NCBI RefSeq assembly: GCF_011068285.1
Contig: NZ_CP049616.1
Span: forward strand, 3,678,001 to 3,742,000
Length of the DNA: 64,000 nt
Source: Flagellimonas oceani
GTDB lineage: Bacteria; Bacteroidota; Bacteroidia; Flavobacteriales; Flavobacteriaceae
Direction of reading: 5' to 3'
The notes beneath the pieces were generated by a model, which was given only the letters and a program-made list of their open reading frames with translations, had not been told where the DNA came from and did no database searches. Below, piece after piece: positions 1-10,800 of the stretch (the stretch's first letter is position 1; the number at the start of each line of letters is the position of its first letter). Position numbers and translations under genes: made by a program.

Positions 1-944
1 TTTGCCCTTTCCATTGACTTTGTTGTCGAGAGGTTGACATAATTCAGCCAAGAAAGAACAAGAATTATGAAGGCTATGGCCGTTAAGAATTTTATTCTGA
101 GAATGCTGCCGTTGGCAGTAACTTCATAGGGTTTATCGGAATACAGATGAATAGCTTCGATAGGTTCTATATTGTGCCTCTCGGTTTCATTTTTCTCTAT
201 ATCGCTATCCATTATTTTTTGACGCAAGACATCAATATTGGTGTTCGGGGCCAACTTCAGATAGGTATAATAGTTGTTCATGTTCCAATTTAGCTCATGG
301 GCTTTAGGGCCAAAATCGGTCAACGTTTTTTCAGTCTCGTAGGAAATGAGAAACGAATTCCTGAAATGGGCGGTTTTGGGAACATCTTCCATAATCCCTG
401 TAACCGTAAGTTGGGTTTTTGTGCCATCTTCAAAAACGGAAATTCTTTTTCCCAAAGGGTTTTCGTTTCCAAAAAGTTTTTGGGCAAACGATTTTGAAAG
501 CACTATGGCGTTGGGTTCCGCTAAAACTGTTTTGGGATCTCCCTTTAACAACGGATAATTGAATATATCAAAATATGAAGGATCGGCCAGAGAGCCCAAA
601 GGCTGTTCCAATGTTTTCTCTCCCACCTGAAAGGCCAATTTTTCAAAATAGTAAAACCGTACATAGTCCACTACCTCGGGAAACATTTCCTTTAGGGCGG
701 GTCCAGACGAGTTATACGTCATTGCGTCACCTGGCACAAAAGTGTCCCCTTCGAGATAGTCCATGTAGGTCCGATACACATTTTCGGAACCTTCAAATGT
801 ATCATAGCTCTTTTCGTAATTCACGTAGAGCATTATGAGGACAAATGAGGCTATACCCACTGCAAGGCCAAAAATGTTGATTAGGGAATACAACTTGTTC
901 TTGAGCAGATACCTTAAGGCAATTTTTAGATAGTTTTTGAGCAT
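1..944 (-). CDS. MacB/FtsX-type ABC transporter permease, partial (C-terminus beyond window)
   Basis: Only the first ~314 residues are inside the window; the reading frame is open to base 1. The ATG at 944-942 gives a start like its neighbours (MLKNYLKIALRYLLKNK), followed by a membrane segment at about residues 20-42 and a periplasmic MacB-PCD-like domain. The visible end (KFLTAIAFIILVLSWLNYVN, then STTKSMERA) is the start of the first FtsX membrane domain. It is the seventh and last visible permease of the tandem array and probably works with the single ATPase encoded at 15652-16347. Family membership is clear; the substrate is unknown. Confidence 0.9.
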   Translation of the reverse strand, partial: MLKNYLKIALRYLLKNKLYSLINIFGLAVGIASFVLIMLYVNYEKSYDTFEGSENVYRTYMDYLEGDTFVPGDAMTYNSSGPALKEMFPEVVDYVRFYYFEKLAFQVGEKTLEQPLGSLADPSYFDIFNYPLLKGDPKTVLAEPNAIVLSKSFAQKLFGNENPLGKRISVFEDGTKTQLTVTGIMEDVPKTAHFRNSFLISYETEKTLTDFGPKAHELNWNMNNYYTYLKLAPNTNIDVLRQKIMDSDIEKNETERHNIEPIEAIHLYSDKPYEVTANGSILRIKFLTAIAFIILVLSWLNYVNLSTTKSMERA

Positions 945-989
945 GGTTTTCGTTTTTATTTTGGCGAATGCACCATTTGTTTTGTTTGA

Positions 990-3401
990 CTATTCATCCC
1001 GTAAACTTTTTACCGGATTGGCGGATGCTGCCTTTACCGTTCTAGATCCCACCGTAATAAAAGCAATCAAACAAGCCGTTATACCTGCCGTAAGAAAAAA
1101 CAGCGGACTTAAATTTACGTGTGAAGCATAGTTCTGTAGCCATTCATTTAAAAAATACCATGCTATCGGGGTTGCGATGATAAACGCCAGACCGACCAAC
1201 TTTAAAAAATCCTTCGTCAGTAAAAACGTAACGGAGGACACACTGGCGCCAACTACTTTTCGTACGCCAATTTCTTTTGTGCGCTGGGCTACCACGAGCA
1301 TGGATATGGCAAAGAGCCCTAAACAGCTTAAAATGATTCCCAAAACGCTTCCGCTAGTGATTATGGTGGCCATGGATTTTTCCCTTCTAAACGTACGGTC
1401 TACATTTTCATCTAAAAAGGAACCTAAAAAATCCGCTTGGGGCTCAATCTTCTCCCAAGCACTTTTTATGGCATCAAAAGATTGTGCGGTATTGTTCGGG
1501 GCAATTTTTACGTAAGCGTAATACAGATCCCAGTTGCGGTTCAAGAAAAGTGTAAGAGGTTTTACATCCTTTTTTACATCTTGGAAATAATAATCCTTTA
1601 TAACCCCGACCACGGAATAGGTAACGGAATCATCCATATTGATTCGGATGGACAGAGGATCCTCTTCGCCAAATTGTTTGGCCATACTTTCGTTGATTAC
1701 CAAACTTAGACTATCCGTACTGTATTCCCTATTGAACATTCGACCCGATTGGAGCGCTATATCCAAGGTTTTGGCATAATCATAATCCACGGTAAGAGCA
1801 TTGGTGACCAGCCCCTTACCTTTATAATCGAAGCCCATGGCACTACTGGTAATACTACCGTCCTTACCCAGCCCTAAATTACTGTCGGAGCCGGAAACAC
1901 TTAAAATATTGGGGTTCCGGGAAAGCTCATCACGCAATAACTCGAGTACGGCATAACTGTCCTTTCTGCCGTTCAGGGGAATGGATACAACTTGTTCCTT
2001 GTTGTACCCTAGATCCTTGTTGCGCAGAAAATCTATCTGTCCATGCAATACCAAAGTCCCACTGATCAATATGATGGCAATTACAAATTGAAGTACGATC
2101 AATCCGTTGCGCAATCTGTTCTTGCCCAGGTCGAGCTTACCTTTTAATGCTCGAAGGGTACTCAACTTGCTCAGAAGCAATGCCGGATAGCCTCCTGCAA
2201 TAAGGGTGATTACAAAAATGGATGTTGCAAACAGTACAACAATCCCAGGTTTGGTCACTTCGGCAAAAGTGGCCTTGGTGGCAAAAAGGGTTTTAAAGGG
2301 GGCTATCAGCAAATTACTGACCACCAAACCCAAGCCTATGGCAATCAAGAAAACGATTACACTTTCCATCCAAAACTGGAAAAACAATTGTTTTTTAACC
2401 GCTCCCAGTGTTTTTCGCATGCCTATTTCCTTCAATCTTTTTTCGCTCAAAGCAATGTTCATGTTGATGAAATTGGCGCAAACAATGAATAAAATGACCA
2501 ACGCCACACCAAGAATTATGTAGGGAAACGTTCGGGCCGCATCGGCTTTCCCCGCTTTAAAGGATGCAAAATGCATATCGGTAACCGGTAAGAGATGAAA
2601 CTGCTTGTACTGTCCGTTTTCATCGGGAGATGCCCCATCCCTTTTGTCACTTTCAATGCTCCCCTCATAATGTAGATTGGCAAATGCCCTTGAATTGATT
2701 TCAAACTGTTGAGGAGTCATTCCATCTTCCAATTGTAGATAAACGGGATGAAATTGTGAGTTCCAGACGTCCTTGTTCGATTCATATTCTGGATGGTTCT
2801 CAAACGGTATCACAATATCAAAGTCAATACTGCTGTTGCTGGGTGTGTTTTCTAAAACTGCTGCAATGGTAAACGGATAAACTTCACTGCCAACCCTAAC
2901 TTGAAGCACCTTCCCGACCACATCCGTGTTTCCGAACATTTTTGTGGCGGTTTCCCCGGTAATGGAAACGCTATTTTTTGAAGGTAATGGGTTATTGGCA
3001 TTCCCCGCAATTGCTGGAAATGTAAAAATATTGAAGAATTCCGCATCCACATATTCGGCATCCAAATCCAAATCTTTGTCTTGGTAGCTGACCAAGGCAT
3101 CCTCGCTCAAGCTCCGGGCAATCTGTTTTATTCCGGGCACTTCTTCTTTTAGAGCGCTTGCCAGGGGAACCGGGTTGGATGTACTTGCCTCCGCTCCCCT
3201 GGGTGTTTGACTGGTAAGGTAAACTTGATATGTGGAATTTTTATTCTCGTGGAACTGATCAAAGGACAGTTCAAACAAGGCCGTCATGCTCAACAGAATG
3301 GCCACTGCAAACGCACAGGTAAGGCCTACAATGTTCGCAATGCTGAAGATTTTGTTTTTTATCAGGTTTCTCCAGGCAATTTTTAGATAGTTCTTGAGCA
3401 T
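990..3401 (-). CDS. MacB/FtsX-type ABC transporter permease (803 aa)
   Basis: This is an inner-membrane protein with two copies of the MacB layout: N-terminal helix at ~20-42, periplasmic PCD-like domain to ~285, FtsX helices, then a second periplasmic domain and a C-terminal FtsX block. Each FtsX block carries the family signature (SEKRLKEIGMRKTLGA near 310, AQRTKEIGVRKVVGAS near 707), and the protein ends in NPVKSLRDE. MacB-type permeases do not form a channel; they couple cytoplasmic ATP hydrolysis to periplasmic movement that pushes substrate into a TolC-type duct. It lies 45 bases upstream of the partial permease in the same operon. The substrate cannot be read from sequence; peptides, lipids or lipoproteins are possible. 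Confidence 0.93.
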   Translation of the reverse strand: MLKNYLKIAWRNLIKNKIFSIANIVGLTCAFAVAILLSMTALFELSFDQFHENKNSTYQVYLTSQTPRGAEASTSNPVPLASALKEEVPGIKQIARSLSEDALVSYQDKDLDLDAEYVDAEFFNIFTFPAIAGNANNPLPSKNSVSITGETATKMFGNTDVVGKVLQVRVGSEVYPFTIAAVLENTPSNSSIDFDIVIPFENHPEYESNKDVWNSQFHPVYLQLEDGMTPQQFEINSRAFANLHYEGSIESDKRDGASPDENGQYKQFHLLPVTDMHFASFKAGKADAARTFPYIILGVALVILFIVCANFINMNIALSEKRLKEIGMRKTLGAVKKQLFFQFWMESVIVFLIAIGLGLVVSNLLIAPFKTLFATKATFAEVTKPGIVVLFATSIFVITLIAGGYPALLLSKLSTLRALKGKLDLGKNRLRNGLIVLQFVIAIILISGTLVLHGQIDFLRNKDLGYNKEQVVSIPLNGRKDSYAVLELLRDELSRNPNILSVSGSDSNLGLGKDGSITSSAMGFDYKGKGLVTNALTVDYDYAKTLDIALQSGRMFNREYSTDSLSLVINESMAKQFGEEDPLSIRINMDDSVTYSVVGVIKDYYFQDVKKDVKPLTLFLNRNWDLYYAYVKIAPNNTAQSFDAIKSAWEKIEPQADFLGSFLDENVDRTFRREKSMATIITSGSVLGIILSCLGLFAISMLVVAQRTKEIGVRKVVGASVSSVTFLLTKDFLKLVGLAFIIATPIAWYFLNEWLQNYASHVNLSPLFFLTAGITACLIAFITVGSRTVKAASANPVKSLRDE

Positions 3402-3448
3402 GGTTTTCGTTTTATGATGATAACTTATATATTTTAAACTCTGTTTAA

Positions 3449-5887
3449 CTATTCGTTCCTTAAGCTTTCTATTGGATTTATATTGGCTGTTTTATAGGTT
3501 CTTGCTCCGGTAACCAACATAGCTACCACGGCCATTCCGATTCCGCTCGCCAAGAAAACCCACCAGCTCAGTTCGGTCTTGTAAGCAAAGTTTTGAATCC
3601 ATTCCTCCACCAGATACCAAGAGATGGGCACTGCGATGGCGAAGGCGACGCCTACCAAGACCAAAAACTCCTTGCACAACAAGACGTTCAATTGGGCCAG
3701 GTTGGCCCCCAACACTTTACGTACCCCTATTTCCTTTACTCTTCTTTCCGTTGTATAGACTACAAGGCCCATAAGCCCCAGACAACTGATCAATATGGCC
3801 AATCCTGTTGCCCATTTTAAAAGTTGGACGGTACTTTTCTCCTGTCTGTAGAATCCTTTCACCGTTTCATCCATAAACCTAACCTCCAACTCTTCGTCTG
3901 GATAAACGGAGGCTAATACTTGCTCCGCCTCATCAACAATCTGGGTCCACTGTTCGGGGTTTTTGCCCAGATCAAAATGGATACCGCCAAATCCGCTTCC
4001 ATAATGGCCTCTCACGGCCAAGGGCCTTATTTCTGAACGGAGAGATCTTTGATTGAAATCCTTCATTAGTCCTACTATGGAAATTTTTACAGTGTCCAAT
4101 TTAACGGTGGTCCCGACGACCTCTTGCGTATTCTGAAAACCAATGGCCCGTGCAAATGTTTCGTTGACCACGTATTCATCGATACTGTCGTTTAACCTTT
4201 CCCTGCCGGCAATCAGAGGGATGCCATACGTTTTTAAATAGGATGTGTCCCCGGTGAGCATTTGCGCTTCCTGATGTGTTTCATTGCCATCTTTATAATA
4301 GGAAAGCATGGTGGAGGACATATTGTTGGAGGCGGGCGGATTATCGCCCAAACTCACATTTGAAATCCCTTTTATGTTCTTTATATGGTTAAAGACCCGT
4401 TCTTTCTTGACTTCGGACCTATCGTCCCAAGGCAGGTTTACATAAGCAACCGCATCTGTTTTTATCCCCATGTCCTTCTCCATTAAAAAATGTAACTGTT
4501 TTGCGACCAAGAGGGTGGCGATGACAAATACTTGCGCTACGACGAACTGGAAAGCGGTAAGTGTTTTACGTAACCGGACTCCTTTATCCCCTTTTGAAAA
4601 CTGACCTTTAAGCACCGATACCGGCCTAAATTTGGACAATACAAAGGCCGGATAAAATCCAGAGAGCAGGCACACCAAGAGCATTAAGAGCAATATTCCC
4701 AATATGCCCTGTGCGCTGTACAGTACCGATAAATCAATGCCGCTTGGCAAGAAATCCATGAACTGGCGCAAAAGAAATGGTGCCATCACTAGCGATAGTA
4801 CCGTTGCCAATAAAGTCAGTATGAACGTTTCGCCGAAGAATTGTCGAACCACTTGTTTTTTGGAGCTTCCCAGTGTTTTCCTTATCCCTATTTCCTTGGC
4901 TCGGGTAAGTGCCTGCGCGGAATTTAGGTTGATGAAGTTTGCACAACCCAACAATAATAAGAACAGTGCAATAAAGGCAAGGCTCTTCAACACCTTCATG
5001 CTTGCCACATGGTTGGAATTATTGAAGGGGTAATCGCCATGTGCTCCGCCGAAATGTATTTCAGAAAATGGTTGAATCTTGAACCATCTTTCATCATTAA
5101 TGGCCCAAGGTTCCCTGTTTTTATGTTCTTTGGCCAGATCATCCAACCGAGATTGAATGTTGGAAACACCGGCTCCTTCCCTTACCTTAAAAAAAAGCTG
5201 GTCTCCCGAGCTTGTACTGTTCCAGGCATCGCTGGTTGTAAAATCACTCTCGCCAAAAAATTTGGCCGAAGACAAGGACATAAATTCGGTAAACCTGAGA
5301 TCACTGTTTTGTTCGAGGTCACCCACAATGCCCATCACCTTTACGCTAATGGAGTCGTTGTAGATCAAGGTTTGCCCTATTACCTCGGTGGTGTTCTTAT
5401 GGGGGAAATATTTCTCGGCCTTGACCTTTGTCAACACGACTTGGGCGGGTTCGGATAGGGCCGTTTTTTTATCTCCGGCCAACCATTTGTAATCGAAAAT
5501 CTCAAAATAGGCCCCATCGGCCAAAATGGCATCGTTCTCATTTCTGAAAACAAGATCTTGGGACTTGTTTTCGATGGTAGAGAAAAAGGTGCTCATAAAT
5601 GGAGCCGATACCTCTACATCCGAAATTCCGTCCTTGAACTCCTTCATCAAGGGCACGGAGACACCACGGTTCGAAAATTCATTCTCACCGGATTCAAAAA
5701 GCGTGGTCACCCGGTAGATGCGGTCTCTATCTTTATGAAATGTATCAAACGAAAAATCAAAATAAACAATGGCTCCTATTACAAGGGCGGAACAGAGCCC
5801 AATGGAAAGCCCGATCACATTGATAAAGGAAAACAATTTGTTCTTGAGAATACTTCTCCAAGCTATTTTTAGGTTGTTCAAAAACAT
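3449..5887 (-). CDS. MacB/FtsX-type ABC transporter permease (812 aa)
   Basis: The open frame reaches further upstream, but the ATG at 5887-5885 starts the conserved MFLNNLKIAWRSILKNKLFS N-terminus shared by the array, and the extra 58 residues only overlap the gene before it. It has the double PCD/FtsX layout with RAKEIGIRKTLGSSKKQ in the first block and ERRVKEIGVRKVLGANLAQ in the second, and ends in NPIESLRNE. Within the array it is one of the more divergent copies in its periplasmic domains. It sits 20 bases after the permease before it and 47 bases before the next, so co-transcription is very likely. Confidence 0.92.
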   Translation of the reverse strand: MFLNNLKIAWRSILKNKLFSFINVIGLSIGLCSALVIGAIVYFDFSFDTFHKDRDRIYRVTTLFESGENEFSNRGVSVPLMKEFKDGISDVEVSAPFMSTFFSTIENKSQDLVFRNENDAILADGAYFEIFDYKWLAGDKKTALSEPAQVVLTKVKAEKYFPHKNTTEVIGQTLIYNDSISVKVMGIVGDLEQNSDLRFTEFMSLSSAKFFGESDFTTSDAWNSTSSGDQLFFKVREGAGVSNIQSRLDDLAKEHKNREPWAINDERWFKIQPFSEIHFGGAHGDYPFNNSNHVASMKVLKSLAFIALFLLLLGCANFINLNSAQALTRAKEIGIRKTLGSSKKQVVRQFFGETFILTLLATVLSLVMAPFLLRQFMDFLPSGIDLSVLYSAQGILGILLLMLLVCLLSGFYPAFVLSKFRPVSVLKGQFSKGDKGVRLRKTLTAFQFVVAQVFVIATLLVAKQLHFLMEKDMGIKTDAVAYVNLPWDDRSEVKKERVFNHIKNIKGISNVSLGDNPPASNNMSSTMLSYYKDGNETHQEAQMLTGDTSYLKTYGIPLIAGRERLNDSIDEYVVNETFARAIGFQNTQEVVGTTVKLDTVKISIVGLMKDFNQRSLRSEIRPLAVRGHYGSGFGGIHFDLGKNPEQWTQIVDEAEQVLASVYPDEELEVRFMDETVKGFYRQEKSTVQLLKWATGLAILISCLGLMGLVVYTTERRVKEIGVRKVLGANLAQLNVLLCKEFLVLVGVAFAIAVPISWYLVEEWIQNFAYKTELSWWVFLASGIGMAVVAMLVTGARTYKTANINPIESLRNE

Positions 5888-5907
5888 GCTGTCTAGTTTT
5901 GGTTGGT

Positions 5908-8355
5908 TTATTCCGTTCTTAGGCTCTTCACCGGATTCACGATTGCCGCTTTTATACTTTGATAACTCACTGTTACCAATGCCACTCCCACGGCCAACAA
6001 TGCCGATAGCACAAAAATCCACCACGGAATGTCTATTCGGTAAGAGAAGTCTTCCAGCCATCTATTCATGGCGTACCAGCCCAAGGGCAAGGCGATAACC
6101 ACAGCTAGGCCAACAAGTTTTAAAAAGTCTACGGACAGTCTGTAAACGATCTGTCCAACACCGGCACCCAATACTTTTCTCACCCCGATTTCCTTCACCC
6201 GCTTTTGAGCGTTAAAGGTGGCCAGACCCAATAATCCCAAACAAGCGATTATAATGGATAGGAGGGTAAATATCATAAATATCCGTCCCAAGCGCTGTTC
6301 CGCATCATAACTGGAATTGAAGGAGTCATCCATGAAATAATGGTCAAATGGCTGGGTCGGCGCCATATCCCTCCAAATGTTTTCAATTTGGGCGACGGTC
6401 TGGGAAACATCTCCACCATTGAGTTTAATGGCAAGGTTGCTGGCAGATTCACCCCCATGGAAAAGGGCCAATGAGCCCACCTCATCCCTAAGCGTCTCAT
6501 AATGAAAATCCTTGACCACCCCAATTACAGTGGTGAAATTACCCTCTTCTTCCTCAACTCCCACCAAACCTCCCACAAACTGGGTGCCGATTACGCTTTC
6601 TGGTGTTTTTCCCAAAACGGCGACGGCTTTTTCATTAAGAATTACTGCCGAAGAATCCGTAGCAAACCTGTCCAGATCAAAAGCCCTACCGGAAACAAGG
6701 GATAGTCCGATTGTTGATAGATAATCTTCATCAACCGTCCATTGTTGCATATTGATGGATTTTTCCTGACTACGATTTTCCGCTAACATGTAGGTTCCGC
6801 TGCTACGCGAAGATGGTGTGGGCAAATAGCTGCTCAACGTAGCGGTATTAACCTGGCTAAGTCGAACCACCGCATCTTTAAACGCCTGCCTTTTCCCTTC
6901 CAGTCCGTTTACACCGCCAATAACCAATACTTGGTTTTTTCCATAACCAAGGTCTTTTCCTTGTATAAAACGCAATTGCTGAAAAACCGTTAGGGTTCCC
7001 ATAATCAGAAATACGGATATACTAAACTGAAATATGACAAGTGCGTTTCTTACCCTACCGCCGCCAATGGAATTGTCCCCTTGGCCCTTCAGTACCTTTG
7101 CGGCAACAAAACGCGACATAAAGAATGCCGGATAACTGCCCGAGAACAATCCAAGAACCAAAGTTGCCAGGATCAAAATCAGCCAAAAGACAGGGTTGGA
7201 ATAGGGGATGGACAACTCTTTGCCGGCAAGGTCGTTGTACAGTGGCATTACAAGGGCGGCAATCAAAAGTGCAAAAATCAATGAGCCTAAAGCTATCAGT
7301 CCAGATTCGGTCAAGAATTGACCAATTAATCCACTACGCTGGGAACCCAATGTTTTTCGGATACCGACTTCTTTTGACCGTTTAAGGGAATGGGCCGTGG
7401 AAAGGTTCATAAAATTAACGCTTGCCAGCACCAAAAGAATCAAAGCGATAGCGCCAAGGATATAAACATTTTTGATATCGCTAACCGTACTGAACTCTGG
7501 GCTCCTCTTTGAATACAAATGAATATCCATTAATGGGATGGTGGAGTAGTTCACATAATTTCCCGAATCCAAAAACTGCTGTTCCGTTATACCGGGAAAA
7601 AACCGTTGCGCATATGGAATCAGGTACTTGCCGACCATGGTCTGCATCTCTTGCTGTATATCCTCTCCCTTGGCCCCGGGCACTAGTTTTACGAAAGTGT
7701 AATAATTATGGTTTCCCCATTCCGCAAGTTGTGCATCTTCATATCCGGACATAGATAAAAAAGTTGTCTTGTCCCTAAAAATGGAGTTTTTGGGCAAATC
7801 GTCCAATACACCTGTAACTGTGTAGACCTCATCATCATTGATTATCAATGTTTGCCCTACGGCTTGGTTTATAGGGAAGTGTTTTTCTGCCGCGGTGCGT
7901 GTCATGATCAAGGTATTGGGCTCTACCAATGCGGTACGCTCATCGCCGTACAACAGGTCGATTCCGAACATTTTAAAGAATGTAGAGTCTGCATAGGCCA
8001 CCTGCGGCTCTCGCACGTTGTCCGTTACCTCTTGGGGGCGGATAAATACGCTCCCTATGTTCCTGAACCTTGTGGCCATTTCCACTTGGGGTATGTCGTT
8101 TACCAATGCCTGTGCCATGGGGGCCGATACTTCTGATGTATTTTCCTCGGTACCGCCGAATTTCATATATGCATTTATTCGGTAGATGCGTTCCGCATCC
8201 GTGAACATTTTGTCGTGGCTCAGGTCATCATAAATATAAAGGCCTAGCAAAAGCCCACCAGCCATTCCTATAGCTAATCCAAATATGTTGAGGAAGGTGA
8301 AGAATGGCTGCTTTTTTAGGCTTCTCCAGGCTATTTTTATGTTGTTTTTGAACAT
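5908..8355 (-). CDS. MacB/FtsX-type ABC transporter permease (815 aa)
   Basis: It starts MFKNNIKIAWRSLKKQPFFT and ends NPVKSLRTE. The first FtsX block carries HSLKRSKEVGIRKTLGSQRS and the second AQKRVKEIGVRKVLGAGVGQ; the last helices (WWIFVLSALLAVGVALVTVS) are typical of the family. The periplasmic domains differ from those of its neighbours while the membrane blocks are conserved, as expected if paralogues vary in partner or substrate. It is separated from the permease before it by only 21 bases. An inner-membrane site and dependence on an ATPase made elsewhere in the operon follow from the absence of a nucleotide-binding domain. Confidence 0.93.
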   Translation of the reverse strand: MFKNNIKIAWRSLKKQPFFTFLNIFGLAIGMAGGLLLGLYIYDDLSHDKMFTDAERIYRINAYMKFGGTEENTSEVSAPMAQALVNDIPQVEMATRFRNIGSVFIRPQEVTDNVREPQVAYADSTFFKMFGIDLLYGDERTALVEPNTLIMTRTAAEKHFPINQAVGQTLIINDDEVYTVTGVLDDLPKNSIFRDKTTFLSMSGYEDAQLAEWGNHNYYTFVKLVPGAKGEDIQQEMQTMVGKYLIPYAQRFFPGITEQQFLDSGNYVNYSTIPLMDIHLYSKRSPEFSTVSDIKNVYILGAIALILLVLASVNFMNLSTAHSLKRSKEVGIRKTLGSQRSGLIGQFLTESGLIALGSLIFALLIAALVMPLYNDLAGKELSIPYSNPVFWLILILATLVLGLFSGSYPAFFMSRFVAAKVLKGQGDNSIGGGRVRNALVIFQFSISVFLIMGTLTVFQQLRFIQGKDLGYGKNQVLVIGGVNGLEGKRQAFKDAVVRLSQVNTATLSSYLPTPSSRSSGTYMLAENRSQEKSINMQQWTVDEDYLSTIGLSLVSGRAFDLDRFATDSSAVILNEKAVAVLGKTPESVIGTQFVGGLVGVEEEEGNFTTVIGVVKDFHYETLRDEVGSLALFHGGESASNLAIKLNGGDVSQTVAQIENIWRDMAPTQPFDHYFMDDSFNSSYDAEQRLGRIFMIFTLLSIIIACLGLLGLATFNAQKRVKEIGVRKVLGAGVGQIVYRLSVDFLKLVGLAVVIALPLGWYAMNRWLEDFSYRIDIPWWIFVLSALLAVGVALVTVSYQSIKAAIVNPVKSLRTE

Positions 8356-8376
8356 GGTTCTCGTTTTTTGATGATG

Positions 8377-10776
8377 TTATTCCGTTCTTAAACTTTTGAC
8401 CGGGTTGGATTTTGCTGCCCGTATGGCTTGAAAACTTACCGTGAGCACCGTTACTGCAAGTGCCCCGAGCATGGCCAAACCAAAAATCCACCATTTCAAA
8501 ATCACTCTGTACGGATATTCTTGAAGCCACCCGTTCATCACATAATAAGCGATGGGGACCGCGATAAAACACGAGATAATCACCAACTTTAAAAAGTCCT
8601 TGGACAACATGTTCCACACATTGAATACCGAGGCTCCGAGTACTTTTCGGACCCCTATTTCCTTGGTGCGCTGCTCGGCCACAAAAGAGGTGAGTCCAAA
8701 AAGCCCCAAACAGCTTATCAATATGGCAAGTGCGGTGAAAATACCGGATAGCGTGCCTATTCGTTCTTCGGACGCAAATTTTTCAGCGTATTCCTCGTCC
8801 ACAAAATCGTACTGAAAAGGAATGTTCGGGAAATGTTCTTTAAAAACCCTCTCAATCACGGCCAAGTTTTGGCTGGCACTTTGGTTCGGGTTCAATCTCA
8901 TATTGTAATAGGAAGCATTGCCGTATTTATCAAAAACATACATCCCTTGTTTAACCGGTTCGTACGGTGATTGTGCAATCATGTCCTGGACCACACCAAT
9001 GATCTTTAAAGGTGGGGACGGGTCTTCCTCATCATCATCCTTAATAAACTTTCCAATTGGATTCTTGAGCCCCATGTATTTCACTGCTGTTTCGTTGATC
9101 AGCACTGCATTGGAGTCCGAGGGAAACTCTCGTGAAAAATCCCTTCCCTCCACAATCTTTAAATTGAGGCTTTTGGCATACTCTGGGGAAACTTCGGTCC
9201 ATGCCAAATCTTCTTGGAACCCTTCTGGTTTGCCCTCCCACACAAATCCGCTCCGGTTGGACCAAATATTCGTGGTCGGGGCGCTGGATGTGGACATTTC
9301 CACAACCGCACCTGAATTGATAAACTCATCCCGCATCAATTCAAACTTGCCCGTAAAATCTTGACTCATTGTCGGGATCTGTACCAGACCCTCCTTATCG
9401 TACCCAATGGGTCTGTTTTTTGCATAATTGATCTGTTGCATTACGATCACGGTCCCAATTATGAATGCCACGGAAACCGTAAACTGAACCACCACCAAAA
9501 TTTTTCTTGGTAAACCGGAGTGCTTTCCTGCCTTGAAAGTTCCCTTTAAAACGTCCACAGGTCTAAAAGAAGATAAATAAAGAGCGGGATAGCTGCCCGC
9601 CAAAAGAGCGGTGACCATTATAAAGAGCAAAGAAACTCCCCAAAATGCAAGGGAGCCCCAAGGGAAGGATATTTCTTTTCTTGCCAAATTATTGAACCCG
9701 CTCAACGACGCCACAACAATCAATACCGCGATCGCGAATGCAAATAATACCACCAAAAAGGATTCGCCCAAAAACTGGTTGATCAATTGGGAACGCTGTG
9801 AGCCGATAGACTTTCTAATCCCTACTTCCTTGGCCCTCTTCTCGGAGCGGGCCGTACTCAGGTTCATAAAGTTGATACAGGCCAAAAGCAGTACAAATCC
9901 TCCGATAATTCCAAACAACCAAACATATTTGATTCTGCCCCCAGCCTGCTTCCCGTTTTCGAAATTGCTGCGCAGGTGCCAATCCTTCATTGGAAATAGA
10001 AACATTTGTGCGTTGAATTCCCTGGAGTTTTCGTTTAGCTTTTGTTTTACTTCCAGAATTTTTGAGGTAACGGATTCCATGGTTGTATTATCCGCGATTT
10101 GGACAAACATCTGAAACGAATTGTTTCCCCATTGATCTTCGGCATTTTTTATCCATTCGTTCACCGAAACATATTTGTCCCATGGCATAATAAATTCTGC
10201 ATCATTAAAAGAGGCGTTAAAAGGAAGGTCCTCGTAAACGGCGGAGACCATCATATCGTATTGGCTATTGACTTCAACCACCTTCCCGATCGGGTCTTCC
10301 TCCCCAAAAAGTGCCCTTGCGGTGGACTCGTTCAACATTATGGAATTGATTTCCCGAACACCGTCCCTTTCTCCCTTTAAAATTTTTATATCAAGGATTT
10401 CGGGAGCTTCCCGCTGCATAAAATAACCGTCGCGCGAGATGCTTGTTTCCTTGTATTTCAAATATTGGGCGGTATTCCACGAAGACATCACCAAATACTC
10501 AAAATTATCCATATAGCCATCCCTGAAGGCTTTCTCCAATGGCCTTGGTATAGCAGGCCCGGTACCAGTTTCACCATTGAATGTTTGCGATTGGAATATT
10601 TGGGCAATTTTGTCCTTGTTGGTGTTGTAATTGTTGTAGCTCAGCTCATCTTTTACCCATAGACCGATAATGAGCGTTACCGCCATGCCCAAGGCAAGCC
10701 CCCCTACATTGATTATGGTATAGCCCTTGTTCTTGGCAAGGTTTCTCCAGGCGATTTTGATATAGTTCTTTAACAT
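8377..10776 (-). CDS. MacB/FtsX-type ABC transporter permease (799 aa)
   Basis: N-terminus MLKNYIKIAWRNLAKNKGYT, C-terminus NPVKSLRTE. The first FtsX signature is SEKRAKEVGIRKSIGSQRSQ and the second AEQRTKEIGVRKVLGASVFN. The second periplasmic domain contains an acidic patch (KDDDEEDPSP) not seen in its neighbours. It has the same double MacB-PCD/FtsX plan as the rest of the array, with no ATPase domain. It follows the preceding permease after 24 bases. Confidence 0.93.
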   Translation of the reverse strand: MLKNYIKIAWRNLAKNKGYTIINVGGLALGMAVTLIIGLWVKDELSYNNYNTNKDKIAQIFQSQTFNGETGTGPAIPRPLEKAFRDGYMDNFEYLVMSSWNTAQYLKYKETSISRDGYFMQREAPEILDIKILKGERDGVREINSIMLNESTARALFGEEDPIGKVVEVNSQYDMMVSAVYEDLPFNASFNDAEFIMPWDKYVSVNEWIKNAEDQWGNNSFQMFVQIADNTTMESVTSKILEVKQKLNENSREFNAQMFLFPMKDWHLRSNFENGKQAGGRIKYVWLFGIIGGFVLLLACINFMNLSTARSEKRAKEVGIRKSIGSQRSQLINQFLGESFLVVLFAFAIAVLIVVASLSGFNNLARKEISFPWGSLAFWGVSLLFIMVTALLAGSYPALYLSSFRPVDVLKGTFKAGKHSGLPRKILVVVQFTVSVAFIIGTVIVMQQINYAKNRPIGYDKEGLVQIPTMSQDFTGKFELMRDEFINSGAVVEMSTSSAPTTNIWSNRSGFVWEGKPEGFQEDLAWTEVSPEYAKSLNLKIVEGRDFSREFPSDSNAVLINETAVKYMGLKNPIGKFIKDDDEEDPSPPLKIIGVVQDMIAQSPYEPVKQGMYVFDKYGNASYYNMRLNPNQSASQNLAVIERVFKEHFPNIPFQYDFVDEEYAEKFASEERIGTLSGIFTALAILISCLGLFGLTSFVAEQRTKEIGVRKVLGASVFNVWNMLSKDFLKLVIISCFIAVPIAYYVMNGWLQEYPYRVILKWWIFGLAMLGALAVTVLTVSFQAIRAAKSNPVKSLRTE

Positions 10777-10800
10777 GATTGATGGTGTTTTTTGATTGAT

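Noticed and set aside
5888..6061. 58-residue N-terminal extension of the 812-residue permease
   Set aside because: It overlaps the C-terminal coding part of the neighbouring permease and lacks the conserved start; the ATG at 5887 begins the family N-terminus.
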